Source: Flavonifractor sp. AGMB03687 (GTDB taxonomy: Bacteria; Bacillota; Clostridia; Oscillospirales; Oscillospiraceae). From it: a stretch of DNA of 64,000 nucleotides. Below the pieces are notes generated by a model. It saw only the letters and a list, made by a program, of their open reading frames with translations. It was not told the DNA's origin and did no database searches. Position 1 is the first letter of the stretch. Each line of letters begins with the position of its first letter. The translations under genes were made by a program, and so were the position numbers. The stretch is from NCBI RefSeq assembly GCF_017811815.1, contig NZ_JADKZI010000011.1, positions 1 to 64,000 of the forward strand, in the 5' to 3' direction. Positions 1-8,451 of the stretch are shown here, piece after piece.

Positions 1-120
1 AGGTACACACTGTCAGGCCATTTACTCTCTCATTCTAACAGCTTCGGCTTTGAGATGGAAAAAGACGCGGCTGGCGGCCGCGCCTTAAACCGTAATTATT
101 ATTGTAGGAGGCATACAACC

Positions 121-1212
121 ATGTCCAGCAGAATTTTTCAAAGCGTTGTCTTACAGATGAAAGACAGCACCGAACGGGCCATTGGCGTCATCGATTCTGA
201 GGGAACGGTTGTGGCCTGCAACGAACTCAGCTGCATCGGGGAACATTGGCCCGGTGCGGTTGAGGCGGTGAATCGGGGCGAGGGCGACACCGTCCGCTTC
301 GAGGGCCGCACTTTCAAGGCGCTGGCCGGCTGGGGCTCCCAGTTCGACTATGCCGTCTTCGCCAAGGGCGAGGACGCCGAGGCCAACATGGTGTGCTCCA
401 TGGCCACTGTGGCCCTCAACGGCGCCAAGACCTACTATGAGGAGAAGCACGACAAGGCGACCTTTGTCAAGAACATCATCTCCGATAACATCCTGCTGGG
501 TGACATCTATGTCCGGGCCAAGGAGCTCCACTTTGTCTCCGAGGCGCCCCGGGCGGTCTTCCTGATCCGTCAGGTGGAGACCACCGACCCCGCCCTCATC
601 GACGTGGTCCACGCCCTCTTCCCCGACAAGCAGGTGGATTTTGTGCTCTCCATCAGCGAGACCGACGTGGCCCTCATCAAGCAGCTCAATGACGGGGCCG
701 AGACCCGGGACCTGCACAAGATCGCCAAGCAGATCGAGGACAAGATCACCGAGGAGCTCCACATCCGGGTGGTCATCGGCATCGGCACCATCGTGGGTCA
801 CATCCGCGAGCTGGCCCGGGCCTACAAGGAGGCTGGCATCGCCATCGATGTGGGCCGGGTGTTCGACACCGAGAAGAGCATCATCAACTATGAGAACCTG
901 GGTATCGGCCGCCTGATTTATCAGCTGCCCACCACCCTGTGTGAGATGTTCCTCCAGGAAGTCTTTAAGAAGAATCCCATTGACGCTCTGGATCAGGAGA
1001 CTCTCTTTACTATCAACAAGTTCTTTGAAAATAACCTGAACGTGTCCGAGACTGCCCGTAAGCTCTTTGTCCACCGCAACACCCTGGTGTACCGGCTGGA
1101 GAAGATCAAGAAGCTGACTGGTCTGGACCTGCGGGAATTCGATGACGCCATCACCTTCAAGGTGGCTTTGATGGTCAAGAAGTATCTGATCTCCCGGGGC
1201 ATCGACAACTGA
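121..1212 (+). CDS. PucR/CdaR-type transcriptional regulator
   Basis: A 363-residue DNA-binding regulator. The C-terminal ~65 residues (about 295-360) form the PucR-type helix-turn-helix: a 'NVSETARKLFVHRNTLVYRLEKI' type element with the conserved R-N-T-L-x-Y-R-L-x-K-I core that follows an 'F-x-x-N' lead. The N-terminal part has a PAS/GAF-like look ('AIGVIDSEGTVVACN') and the middle resembles the GGDEF-like CdaR domain, but no ligand can be assigned. I chose ATG 121 because TAGGAGG sits nine bases upstream; an earlier in-frame ATG at 55 has no good ribosome site. The gene lies just upstream of ftsEX but a strong hairpin (1226-1260) separates them, so co-transcription is uncertain. Family assignment is firm; target genes are unknown. 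Confidence 0.85.
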   Translation: MSSRIFQSVVLQMKDSTERAIGVIDSEGTVVACNELSCIGEHWPGAVEAVNRGEGDTVRFEGRTFKALAGWGSQFDYAVFAKGEDAEANMVCSMATVALNGAKTYYEEKHDKATFVKNIISDNILLGDIYVRAKELHFVSEAPRAVFLIRQVETTDPALIDVVHALFPDKQVDFVLSISETDVALIKQLNDGAETRDLHKIAKQIEDKITEELHIRVVIGIGTIVGHIRELARAYKEAGIAIDVGRVFDTEKSIINYENLGIGRLIYQLPTTLCEMFLQEVFKKNPIDALDQETLFTINKFFENNLNVSETARKLFVHRNTLVYRLEKIKKLTGLDLREFDDAITFKVALMVKKYLISRGIDN

Positions 1213-1225
1213 ACCATCTTAACGA

Positions 1226-1260
1226 GCCGCAGAGGACACCGCTTCGATGTCCTCTGCGGC
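1226..1260 (+). terminator. 13-bp perfect hairpin between the PucR gene and ftsE
   Basis: Arms GCCGCAGAGGACA (1226-1238) and TGTCCTCTGCGGC (1248-1260) pair perfectly around a 9-nt loop. There is no clear T-run after it, so it may be a weak terminator, an RNA-stability element or an attenuator for ftsEX rather than a full stop. Confidence 0.5.
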
Positions 1261-1300
1261 ACGTGAGTTTGTTCGGAATCCAACAAAAGAGGTACACAGT

Positions 1301-1993
1301 GTGATACGTCTGATCGATATTCAAAAGTCCTACGACAACGGGACCAAGGCCCTGAAAGGGGTCAATCTACGCATTGACGACGGTGAATTTGTCTTTCTGG
1401 TGGGTCCCTCCGGCTCGGGCAAATCCACCATTCTGAAGCTCATCACAGCTGAGATCGCCCCCACCGGCGGCCGGCTGATGGTCAATGGCTACAATCTGAA
1501 TACCATCACCCCCCGGCATGTGCCCTATATGCGCCGTACCCTGGGGGTCATCTTCCAGGATTTCCGCCTGATCGAGAAGAAGACGGTGAAGGAAAACCTG
1601 ATTTTTGCCATGCAGGCGGTGGGCGCCTCGTCCCGGGAGATCCGTAAGCGGGTGGCCTATGTGCTGGATCTGGTGGGTCTGCTGGACAAGGGGGATCAGC
1701 GCCCCAATCAGCTGTCCGGCGGCGAGCAGCAGCGTGTGGCCATTGCCCGCGCTCTGGTGAACAATCCCCAGATGATCATTGCCGACGAGCCCACCGGTAA
1801 CCTGGACCCCATGCGCTCCCTGGAGATCATGATGCTGCTGGAGCGCATCAATGAGCTGGGCACCACTGTGCTGGTGGTCACCCACGAACGGGAACTGGTC
1901 GACCGCTTCTCCAAGCGGGTGGTGGCCATTGAAAACGGCAGAATCATCAGCGACGAGACAGGCGGGTATTACAACAATGAGACAACGATATAA
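1301..1993 (+). CDS. ftsE: Cell division ATP-binding protein FtsE
   Basis: ATPase subunit of the FtsEX complex, which sits at the membrane and activates extracellular peptidoglycan hydrolases. The 230 residues show Walker A (GPSGSGKST), Q-loop (FQDFRLIEKKTV), ABC signature (LSGGEQQR), Walker B (MIIADEPTG) and the H-switch (VVTHE). The GTG at 1301 begins M-I-R-L-I-D-I-Q-K-S, the usual FtsE start, behind AAAGAGG; an upstream ATG at 1247 lies inside the hairpin arm and would add an atypical extension. It overlaps ftsX by 17 bases. The two M23 peptidases immediately downstream are the expected partner hydrolases or activators. Confidence 0.96.
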   Translation: MIRLIDIQKSYDNGTKALKGVNLRIDDGEFVFLVGPSGSGKSTILKLITAEIAPTGGRLMVNGYNLNTITPRHVPYMRRTLGVIFQDFRLIEKKTVKENLIFAMQAVGASSREIRKRVAYVLDLVGLLDKGDQRPNQLSGGEQQRVAIARALVNNPQMIIADEPTGNLDPMRSLEIMMLLERINELGTTVLVVTHERELVDRFSKRVVAIENGRIISDETGGYYNNETTI

Positions 1994-2867
1994 TTTTGGC
2001 TATCTGTTTTCCGAGGGTTTCCACAGCATTTTTACCCACGGATTCATGTCCTTTGCGGCAGTGTGCATGATCGTGTGCTGTCTGCTTATTATGGGTTCCT
2101 TCTCCCTGGTGGCGGTGAACGCGGAGAATATGTTCAGCGACCTGGAGCAGGAGAACCAGTTCACGGCTTACATCGATGAGAATCTGACCCAGGAGGAGGC
2201 CCGTGCCCTCCAGGACGACATTGAGGCGGTACCCAATGTGGCCCGGGCGGATTTTGAGACCAAGGAACAGGCCCAGGAGGAGTTTGAGGCCGACTATGAG
2301 GGCAACCCCCTCTTTGACAGCCTGCCCTCCACCGTCTATCGGGACCGGTTCCACATCTATCTGGAGGATATCAGCCAGCTGACCCAGACCGAGAGTGCGG
2401 TGCAGCAGGTGGAGGGTGTGGCTTCCACTAAGTCCGCCCCTGAGATCGCCGAGGGCTTTACCGTCATCCGCAACATTGCCGGCGCGGTGGCCCTGATCCT
2501 GGTGGTCATCCTGCTGCTGGTCAGCCTGTTCATCATCTCCAATACCATCAAACTGGCCACCTTCAACCGGCGGGAGGAGATCGCCATCATGAAGATGTGC
2601 GGCGCCACCAACGCCTTTGTCCGCTGGCCCTTTGTGTTTGAGGGTATGATCCTGGGCCTGACCGGCGCCCTTGTGGGCTTCTTCCTGCAGTGGGGCGTGT
2701 ATGCACTGGTGAGCCGGGCCATCAGTACCTCGGACACCATCCAGCTGATCAAGGTGCTGGCCTTCCAGCCCATGGCCCTTTGGGTGCTGGGAGCCTTCCT
2801 GATTACCGGCCTTGTCATCGGCGTGGTGGGTTCCATGCTGGCCATTCGTAAGTTCCTGCAGGTGTAA
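1977..2867 (+). CDS. ftsX: Cell division permease-like protein FtsX
   Basis: Membrane partner of FtsE; 296 residues. It has an N-terminal transmembrane helix (about 20-45), an extracellular domain of about 120 residues ('ENLTQEEARALQDDIEAV'), and three C-terminal helices with the FtsX-family segment 'RREEIAIMKMCGATNAFVRWPF'. FtsX lacks transport function and instead transmits ATP hydrolysis to periplasmic or extracellular coiled-coil hydrolases. The ATG at 1977 overlaps the end of ftsE by 17 bases, implying translational coupling. The coiled-coil M23 gene follows 34 bases downstream. Confidence 0.95.
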   Translation: MRQRYNFGYLFSEGFHSIFTHGFMSFAAVCMIVCCLLIMGSFSLVAVNAENMFSDLEQENQFTAYIDENLTQEEARALQDDIEAVPNVARADFETKEQAQEEFEADYEGNPLFDSLPSTVYRDRFHIYLEDISQLTQTESAVQQVEGVASTKSAPEIAEGFTVIRNIAGAVALILVVILLLVSLFIISNTIKLATFNRREEIAIMKMCGATNAFVRWPFVFEGMILGLTGALVGFFLQWGVYALVSRAISTSDTIQLIKVLAFQPMALWVLGAFLITGLVIGVVGSMLAIRKFLQV

Positions 2868-2901
2868 CGACACCCGGGGATATCCTGGACAAGGAGACGG
2901 C

Positions 2902-4122
2902 ATGAGACGAAAGATCCGAACCATACCGTTGGTATGTGTAATCCTGATCCTGGCCATGGCGGCTACTATGTTCCTACAGGTCGGCGCGGTGACTCAGAGT
3001 GAGATCGACGCGCTGAAGAAGCAGCAGCAGGCCAGTCAGGCTAAGCAGCAGCAGCTAAAGGATCAGCTGGCGGAGGTCAAGGAGGATCAGGCGGCCGCCC
3101 AGCAGAAGCGGCAGATCCTGACCCAGCAGCTGGATGCCATCAACAGTGAGATCGACAACATCAACGCGCAGATTTCCTGGTACGACGGCGAGATCTCCAA
3201 GAAGGAAGAAGAGCGCAAAGAGGCCGAAGCCCGGGAGGTGGAGCAGTATGAGCTGTTCTGCCAGCGGGTGCGGGCCATGGAAGAGGAGGGCTCGGTGTCC
3301 TACTGGTCCATCCTCTTCAACGCGGACAGCTTCTCCGACCTGATGGACCGCATTGCAGATGTGGATGCCGTTATGGCCTACGACAATGCGGTGATGGATC
3401 AGCTCATTGCCACCCGGGAGGAGCTGGAGCGGCTCCAGGCGGAGCTGGAAAGCGCCCGGGCGGAGGAACAGGCTGCCAAGGAGCAGCAGGAGGCCAAGAA
3501 AAAGGAACAGCAGGCCAAGGTGGCGGAAGCCCAGAAGCTGCTGGACCAGATCAATGCCAACATCGACGAGGTCAACCGTCAGCTGGACGCGGAGGACGCG
3601 GCGGCTGCCGACATCCAGGCTCAGATCACCAAAAAGCAGAAGCAGCTGGAGGAGCAGCGCAAGCAGCAGAATATTACGCTGCCGCCCACCGGCTCCAGCT
3701 ACAACTGGCCGTTGCCTGCCGGCAATCTGAGGCTGACCTCTGCCTTTGGTTACCGCATCCACCCCATCAGCGGCAAACCTCACAGCCATACCGGCATCGA
3801 TATTGCCGCTGCCGGCGGCACCCCCATCTATGCTGCCAAGGGCGGGCAGGTCATCACCTCTGCCTATCACTGGTCTTATGGCAATTATGTGGTCCTGGAC
3901 CACGGCGGCGGCAACACCACCCTCTATGCCCATATGAGCAGACGGGCGGTGAGTGAGGGCCAGATGGTGACTCAGGGTCAGACCATCGGCTATGTGGGAA
4001 ACACCGGCAATTCCAAGGGCAACCACCTGCATCTGGAGGTGCGGGTAGGCGGCCAGCGGACGGACCCGGAGAAGTGCTTCCCCGGACTCTACAATTCCTT
4101 TATCCGCGCCTATAACTGGTAG
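2902..4122 (+). CDS. Coiled-coil M23 peptidase (EnvC/CwlO-like), copy 1
   Basis: A 406-residue exported murein hydrolase or amidase activator. An N-terminal signal/anchor helix (about 9-28) precedes a long heptad-rich coiled coil (about 30-260, full of Q, E, K), then a LytM/M23 domain (about 285-400). The zinc ligands look intact: 'HSHTGIDI' (H and D) and 'HLHLEV' (HxH), so it may be catalytically active, unlike EnvC. FtsX recognises such coiled coils, and this gene follows ftsX directly. Start ATG 2902 has AAGGAG upstream. It is closely similar in order and sequence to the next gene, indicating tandem duplication. Confidence 0.9.
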   Translation: MRRKIRTIPLVCVILILAMAATMFLQVGAVTQSEIDALKKQQQASQAKQQQLKDQLAEVKEDQAAAQQKRQILTQQLDAINSEIDNINAQISWYDGEISKKEEERKEAEAREVEQYELFCQRVRAMEEEGSVSYWSILFNADSFSDLMDRIADVDAVMAYDNAVMDQLIATREELERLQAELESARAEEQAAKEQQEAKKKEQQAKVAEAQKLLDQINANIDEVNRQLDAEDAAAADIQAQITKKQKQLEEQRKQQNITLPPTGSSYNWPLPAGNLRLTSAFGYRIHPISGKPHSHTGIDIAAAGGTPIYAAKGGQVITSAYHWSYGNYVVLDHGGGNTTLYAHMSRRAVSEGQMVTQGQTIGYVGNTGNSKGNHLHLEVRVGGQRTDPEKCFPGLYNSFIRAYNW

Positions 4123-4157
4123 ACGCACAGGCTCACGGCAGAAAAGGAGAAACAAAC

Positions 4158-5420
4158 GTGGCGAAGAACGGCAAGAAAACCAACCCTAAAAGTACAGCCC
4201 GAAAGATGGAGCCCAGACGGCTGGTGGTAGGCGGTCTGGCGGTGGTGCTGGCCCTGCTGATGCTGCTCCCCATCTTCAGCATGATCGTGGGGAACGCCAG
4301 CGCGGTGACCCAGAGCGAGATCGACGCGCTGAAGAAGGAGCAGGAGGAGAGCCAGGCCAAGCAGGAGGAGCTGAAGGATCAGCTGGCCGATGCAGAGGCC
4401 GATCAGGCTGCCGCCCAGGAAAAGCGGCAGCTGCTGACCCAGCAGCTGGAGGCCATCAACGCGGAGATTGAAAATATCGACGCTCAGATTTCCTACTACG
4501 ACGGCGAGATCGCCCAGAAGGAGGAGGAGCGCAAGGAGGCCGAGGCCCGGGAGCAGGAGCAGTACGAGCTGTTCTGCGAGCGGGTGCGGGCCATGGAAGA
4601 GGAGGGCACCGTGTCCTACTGGTCCATCCTCTTCAACGCGGAGAGTTTCTCCGATCTGCTGGACCGCATTGAGGACGTGGACGCCGTCATGGCCTACGAC
4701 AACGCGGTAATGGACGAGCTGATTGCCACCCGGGAGGAGCTGGAGCGGCTCCAGGCGGAGCTGGAGAGTGCCCGGGCGGAGGAGCAGGCCGCCAAGGAGC
4801 AGCAGGAGGCCAAGAAGGCCGAGCAGCAGGCCAAGGTGGCCGAGGCCCAGAAGCTGGTGGATCAGATCAATGCCAACATCAGCGAGGTCAACCGCCAGCT
4901 GGACGAGGAGAGCGCCGCGGCCTCTGAGATTCAGGCGGAGATCGCCAAGAAGCAGAAGCAGCTGGAGGAAGAGCGCAAGCAGAACAACATTGTGATCTCC
5001 TCCGAGACTGGGTACATGTGGCCCCTGCCGGGCTATTACCGGCTGTCCTCTCAGTTTGGCTACCGGATCCATCCCATCACCGGCGTGGCTCACAGCCATA
5101 CCGGCATTGATATCCCGGCTGCTGGCGGCACGCCCATTCTGGCCGCCAAGAGTGGTCAGGTGGTAACCTCGGCTTACCACTACTCTTACGGCAACTACGT
5201 GGTCATCGACCACGGCAACGGCAATTCCACGCTGTACGCCCACATGAGTTCCCGGGCGGTGAGCGAGGGCCAGATGGTGACCCAGGGGCAGGTCATCGGT
5301 TACGTAGGCACCACCGGCAGTTCCACCGGTAACCATCTGCACTTTGAGGTGCGTGACAACTACACCCGGGTGGACCCGGAGAGCAAGTTCCCCTCTCTCA
5401 ATCTGACGCCTCCGTGGTAA
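4158..5420 (+). CDS. Coiled-coil M23 peptidase (EnvC/CwlO-like), copy 2
   Basis: Second 420-residue paralogue of the preceding peptidase. After a basic N-terminus and a transmembrane segment (about 24-48), both proteins begin the coiled coil with 'AVTQSEIDALKK' and keep segments such as 'RVRAMEEEG' and 'SYWSILFNA' nearly unchanged; they diverge more in the linker. The M23 metal motifs 'HSHTGIDI' and 'HLHFEV' are present. Start is a GTG at 4158 behind AAAAGGAG. Two copies behind one FtsEX pair suggests division of labour or dosage. A strong hairpin follows at 5438-5465. Confidence 0.9.
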   Translation: MAKNGKKTNPKSTARKMEPRRLVVGGLAVVLALLMLLPIFSMIVGNASAVTQSEIDALKKEQEESQAKQEELKDQLADAEADQAAAQEKRQLLTQQLEAINAEIENIDAQISYYDGEIAQKEEERKEAEAREQEQYELFCERVRAMEEEGTVSYWSILFNAESFSDLLDRIEDVDAVMAYDNAVMDELIATREELERLQAELESARAEEQAAKEQQEAKKAEQQAKVAEAQKLVDQINANISEVNRQLDEESAAASEIQAEIAKKQKQLEEERKQNNIVISSETGYMWPLPGYYRLSSQFGYRIHPITGVAHSHTGIDIPAAGGTPILAAKSGQVVTSAYHYSYGNYVVIDHGNGNSTLYAHMSSRAVSEGQMVTQGQVIGYVGTTGSSTGNHLHFEVRDNYTRVDPESKFPSLNLTPPW

Positions 5421-5437
5421 AATAGAATCTAAGTTCA

Positions 5438-5465
5438 GGGCGGAGGGGGTAATCCCCCTCCGCCC
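5438..5465 (+). terminator. GC-rich hairpin after second M23 gene
   Basis: Arms GGGCGGAGGGGG (5438-5449) and CCCCCTCCGCCC (5454-5465) with a TAAT loop; followed by TTGCATATTCATT, a broken T-rich tail. Likely partial terminator before the protease gene. Confidence 0.6.
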
Positions 5466-5503
5466 TTGCATATTCATTACGTTTGGAAAGGAACTGATAT
5501 CCA

Positions 5504-6631
5504 GTGCGCAAAAAACGGTTTTCCCTGATCCATCTGCTGCTTTTGGTTTTGCTCACCGTGGTGGTGACCGTAGGCGTAGGCCTTGGGGTGATCTACCAGA
5601 TGGTGGGCAAGGAGGGGCTCTCCCTGCTGGAGGGCCTGCACCTGATCAATGAGAAATTTGTGGGTGAGTACGACGAGGGTGAGGTGGTAGACGCCGCCCT
5701 GGAGGGCATGGTGGAGGGCCTTGGAGACCGCTGGAGCTACTTCCTCACCGAGGAGGAATATGAGGCCCAGAACCAGCGCCGCACCAATCAGTATGTGGGT
5801 GTGGGTGTGACCGTAAACTATGCGTCGGAGGAGGGCCTTCAGATCGTGGAGGTCACCGCCGGCGGTCCGGCGGAGGAGGCTGGACTCCAGCCCGGCGAGC
5901 TCATTACGGCGGTGGACGGGTTCTCCCTGGCCGGTGAGGCCCGCTATGAGGGCGCCAACAAGATCCAGGGCGAGGAGGGGACCACGGTTTCTCTGGAGGT
6001 TCGGGGAACCGACGGCCAGACCCGCACGGTGGAAGTGAAGCGCACCAAGCTGGAGACCGATCCCGTCAGCGCCGAAATGCTGGAGAACAACGTGGGCTAT
6101 GTCCGCCTTTCCAACTTCTATGACCGCAGCGCCGACCGGCTGAAGGAGGAGGTCACCCGCCTGCAGGAGGAGGGGGCCACCGCGCTGGCCTTTGACATGC
6201 GGAACAACGGCGGCGGCTATCTGAGCCAGCTCACCGACATGCTGGACTTCCTGCTGCCGGAGGGCCCCATCTTCATCACCAGGGACCGGGCGGGCAATGA
6301 GAAAGTCACCCAGTCGGATGCCTCCTGCGTGGATCTGCCCATGGCGGTGCTGGTCAACGCCGATACCTACTCCGCCGCCGAGTTCTTTGCCGCCGAGCTC
6401 CAGGAGTGGGGAGTTGCCGTCATCGTGGGTGAGCCCACCAGCGGCAAGGGCTACTCCCAGCAGACCTTTGAACTGCCCAACGGCAGCGCCGTGGCCATCT
6501 CTACCGGTGCCTACTTCACCGGCAGCGGCACCTCCCTCATTGGTACCGGCCTGACCCTGGACAAGGAGGTCTACCTCACCGACCAGGGGGATGCCCAGCT
6601 GGAGGCTGCTCTGGAACTTTTGGAACAATAA
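5504..6631 (+). CDS. S41 C-terminal processing protease (CtpA-like)
   Basis: A 375-residue secreted or membrane-anchored serine protease. An N-terminal hydrophobic helix (about 8-30) is followed by the short S41 N-domain, a PDZ domain (about 95-180, 'GGPAEEAGLQPGELITAVDG') and the protease core. The Ser/Lys dyad is visible at Ser290 (in NADTYSAAEF) and Lys315 (in SGKGYSQQTF), 25 residues apart as in CtpA/CtpB. Such proteases trim cell-wall hydrolases or signalling proteins, which fits its position behind the M23/FtsEX genes. GTG 5504 is preceded by GGAAAGGAACTG. Confidence 0.93.
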   Translation: MRKKRFSLIHLLLLVLLTVVVTVGVGLGVIYQMVGKEGLSLLEGLHLINEKFVGEYDEGEVVDAALEGMVEGLGDRWSYFLTEEEYEAQNQRRTNQYVGVGVTVNYASEEGLQIVEVTAGGPAEEAGLQPGELITAVDGFSLAGEARYEGANKIQGEEGTTVSLEVRGTDGQTRTVEVKRTKLETDPVSAEMLENNVGYVRLSNFYDRSADRLKEEVTRLQEEGATALAFDMRNNGGGYLSQLTDMLDFLLPEGPIFITRDRAGNEKVTQSDASCVDLPMAVLVNADTYSAAEFFAAELQEWGVAVIVGEPTSGKGYSQQTFELPNGSAVAISTGAYFTGSGTSLIGTGLTLDKEVYLTDQGDAQLEAALELLEQ

Positions 6632-6643
6632 TCGCAAAAACAC

Positions 6644-6674
6644 TTGACTGTCAACCTGCTTGATACCTTATCCT
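6644..6674 (+). promoter_or_regulatory. MerR-type promoter with 19-bp spacer
   Basis: A -35 TTGACT (6644-6649) and -10 TATCCT (6669-6674) are separated by 19 bp, the overlong spacing typical of MerR-activated promoters. The spacer carries the dyad TCAA-N5-TTGA (6651-6663). It is directly upstream of the MerR-RDD gene, so autoregulation is likely. Confidence 0.6.
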
Positions 6675-6694
6675 GAACCTGGGAGGGAAAGCAT

Positions 6695-8092
6695 ATGACC
6701 ATCAAGGAACTGGAAACATTGCTTGGTATGACCCGGGCCAATATCCGCTTCTATGAGCAAGAAGGGTTTCTGTGCCCCCAGCGGGGTGAGAACAACTACC
6801 GCATCTATTCCCAGGAGGATGTGGATACCCTGCGGAAAATCAAGCTGCTACGGCAGCTGGGTCTGCCCCTGGACACCATCCGGCAGGTGCAGCAGGGGAC
6901 TGTGCCCCTGGACACCGCCTTGGCCCGGCAGCAGCGCACCTTGGAGGAGCAGCGCGCGGAACTGGCCTGGGCGGAGCAGGTGTGCTCCGCCATGCGCTCC
7001 GACCGGGCGGAGTATGCCACCCTGGACGCGGAGAAGTACCTGACCGCTCTGGACCGCCCGGCGGAGGGAGAGGGTTACTTCAGCCTGAAGAAGGACAGCA
7101 CCCCCATGGTGGCCTATCCCTGGCGGCGGTTCTTTGCTCGGTGGCTGGATCTATTCTTATACAGCCTTGTTTGGACCGCCGTTGGGGCACTGGTGCTGCG
7201 GATCAACCTGCCGGACATCTGGATTATCAAGTTGATGAGCAGCTATCTCGACTACCTGACCATGATAGTGGTAGAGCCTGTCCTGCTGTCCACCTGGGGC
7301 TATACCCCCGGCAAATGGATCTTTGGCCTTCAGGTCCGGGGCCGGGACGGCGGAAAGATCTCCTGGGGGGACGCCATGAACCGCACATGGCTGGTCTTTG
7401 CCAAAGGCGAGGGGTACGGCATTCCGATCTACAATCTCTACCGCAATTACAAGAGCTATAAAGCCTGTGTGGACTGCGAGACCCTGGCCTGGGAGGAGAA
7501 CTGCGGCTACGCCATCAAGGATGAAAGCGGACTGCGCTGCCTGGGCTTTGTAGGGGCGACGGCCGGCCTGTTTGGTCTGACCGTTTTGGTAGCCCTCCAG
7601 GCCCAGATGCCCCGCTACCAAGGGGAACTGACTGCCGCGCAGTACGCGGCCAATGTGAATGACGCAATTTCCTACCACCAGCTGCGGCTGCCTGATATGA
7701 ACGACCAGGGAGGCTGGGATAATCGATCCAAGCCGGACCACCAGTTGATGCTGGATGAAAATGGCCTGGTAACCGGTGTACGGCTGGAGATGGAATGCAC
7801 AGGAGAAGAATTTGTATCGCTCCCTGTGCTCCAGGAACAGCTGGCGGTCATCGCTCTGGTGGGCGGCAGTGGGGAGTATAATTGCTTTACCTGGGTAGCC
7901 AACGGCAACAGCCTGCTCAACCAAATTGCGGAGCAGAGTACAGAGTCCTATACCCTGGAAGCGGGAGATATGACCATCACTCAGACCGTGGAGATCGAGG
8001 GGTATGAGAAGGCGGAAGGCTATCTGATTGCGCCCATGATCGAGAGCGGAACGCCCAGCTATCAGATGGAATTTACCATTCAGCAAAAGTAA
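6695..8092 (+). CDS. MerR-family regulator fused to an RDD membrane domain
   Basis: A 465-residue, three-part protein. Residues 1-70 are a MerR winged helix ('MTRANIRFYEQEGFLCPQR', 'NNYRIYSQEDV'), followed by a short coiled coil. Residues about 130-260 are an RDD-like membrane domain: the 'RRFFARWLDLFLY' arginine/aspartate motif, two helices, and the 'GYTPGKWIFGLQVR' segment. Another transmembrane helix near 285-305 leads into a ~155-residue C-terminal domain probably outside the membrane, with no family I recognise. It could be a membrane-tethered one-component regulator that relays an envelope signal to DNA. Start ATG 6695 has GGGAGGG seven bases upstream. Confidence 0.82.
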   Translation: MTIKELETLLGMTRANIRFYEQEGFLCPQRGENNYRIYSQEDVDTLRKIKLLRQLGLPLDTIRQVQQGTVPLDTALARQQRTLEEQRAELAWAEQVCSAMRSDRAEYATLDAEKYLTALDRPAEGEGYFSLKKDSTPMVAYPWRRFFARWLDLFLYSLVWTAVGALVLRINLPDIWIIKLMSSYLDYLTMIVVEPVLLSTWGYTPGKWIFGLQVRGRDGGKISWGDAMNRTWLVFAKGEGYGIPIYNLYRNYKSYKACVDCETLAWEENCGYAIKDESGLRCLGFVGATAGLFGLTVLVALQAQMPRYQGELTAAQYAANVNDAISYHQLRLPDMNDQGGWDNRSKPDHQLMLDENGLVTGVRLEMECTGEEFVSLPVLQEQLAVIALVGGSGEYNCFTWVANGNSLLNQIAEQSTESYTLEAGDMTITQTVEIEGYEKAEGYLIAPMIESGTPSYQMEFTIQQK

Positions 8093-8103
8093 AAGGAATA
8101 GAA

Positions 8104-8141
8104 ACGGGCCTGCTGCAAAGACTTGCAGCAGGCCCGTTTTT
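8104..8141. terminator. Bidirectional intrinsic terminator
   Basis: Fifteen-bp stem ACGGGCCTGCTGCAA / TTGCAGCAGGCCCGT with an AGAC loop, then TTTTT. It sits between the convergent MerR-RDD gene and the DUF378 gene and probably serves both. Confidence 0.88.
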
Positions 8142-8152
8142 GCAAACTGATA

Positions 8153-8362
8153 TCAGGTATGATCCCGGTCTCGCAGGTCCCGGAAGAGCAGGGTGATGCA
8201 CCAGATCGCCGCCACACCCACTAGGGTGTAGACAATGCGGCTGAAGGTGCTGGCCTGCCCGCCGAAGAGAAAGGCTACCAGGTCAAACTGAAAGATACCA
8301 ATGCTGCCCCAGTTGAGCCCGCCGATGATGGCAAGGGCCAGGGCGATCTTGTCCAGGAACAT
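8153..8362 (-). CDS. DUF378 small membrane protein
   Basis: A 69-residue inner membrane protein with two helices. It carries the DUF378 signature 'ALAIIGGLNWGSIGIFQFDLV' followed by a second helix ('RIVYTLVGVAAIWCITLLF'). Function is unknown across the family. The start at 8362 is set by GGAGGCAG eleven bases upstream; the much longer open frame upstream runs antisense-like through the DUF362 gene in another frame and is not real. A terminator shared with the convergent gene lies at its 3' end. Confidence 0.85.
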   Translation of the reverse strand: MFLDKIALALAIIGGLNWGSIGIFQFDLVAFLFGGQASTFSRIVYTLVGVAAIWCITLLFRDLRDRDHT

Positions 8363-8451
8363 AGGATATGCTGCCTCCTCCAAATTGAGATACCGCCAAT
8401 AGCATATCCGAATTGTTGCGCAATATTCAAAAATTTCAGCAATCGCAGGAT

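Noticed and set aside
151-1074. Long open frame antisense to the PucR gene
   Set aside because: It mirrors the codon structure of the real gene, has no ribosome site and its product is not protein-like. The same holds for similar frames antisense to the M23 genes, the isomerase-like gene and the SLH genes.
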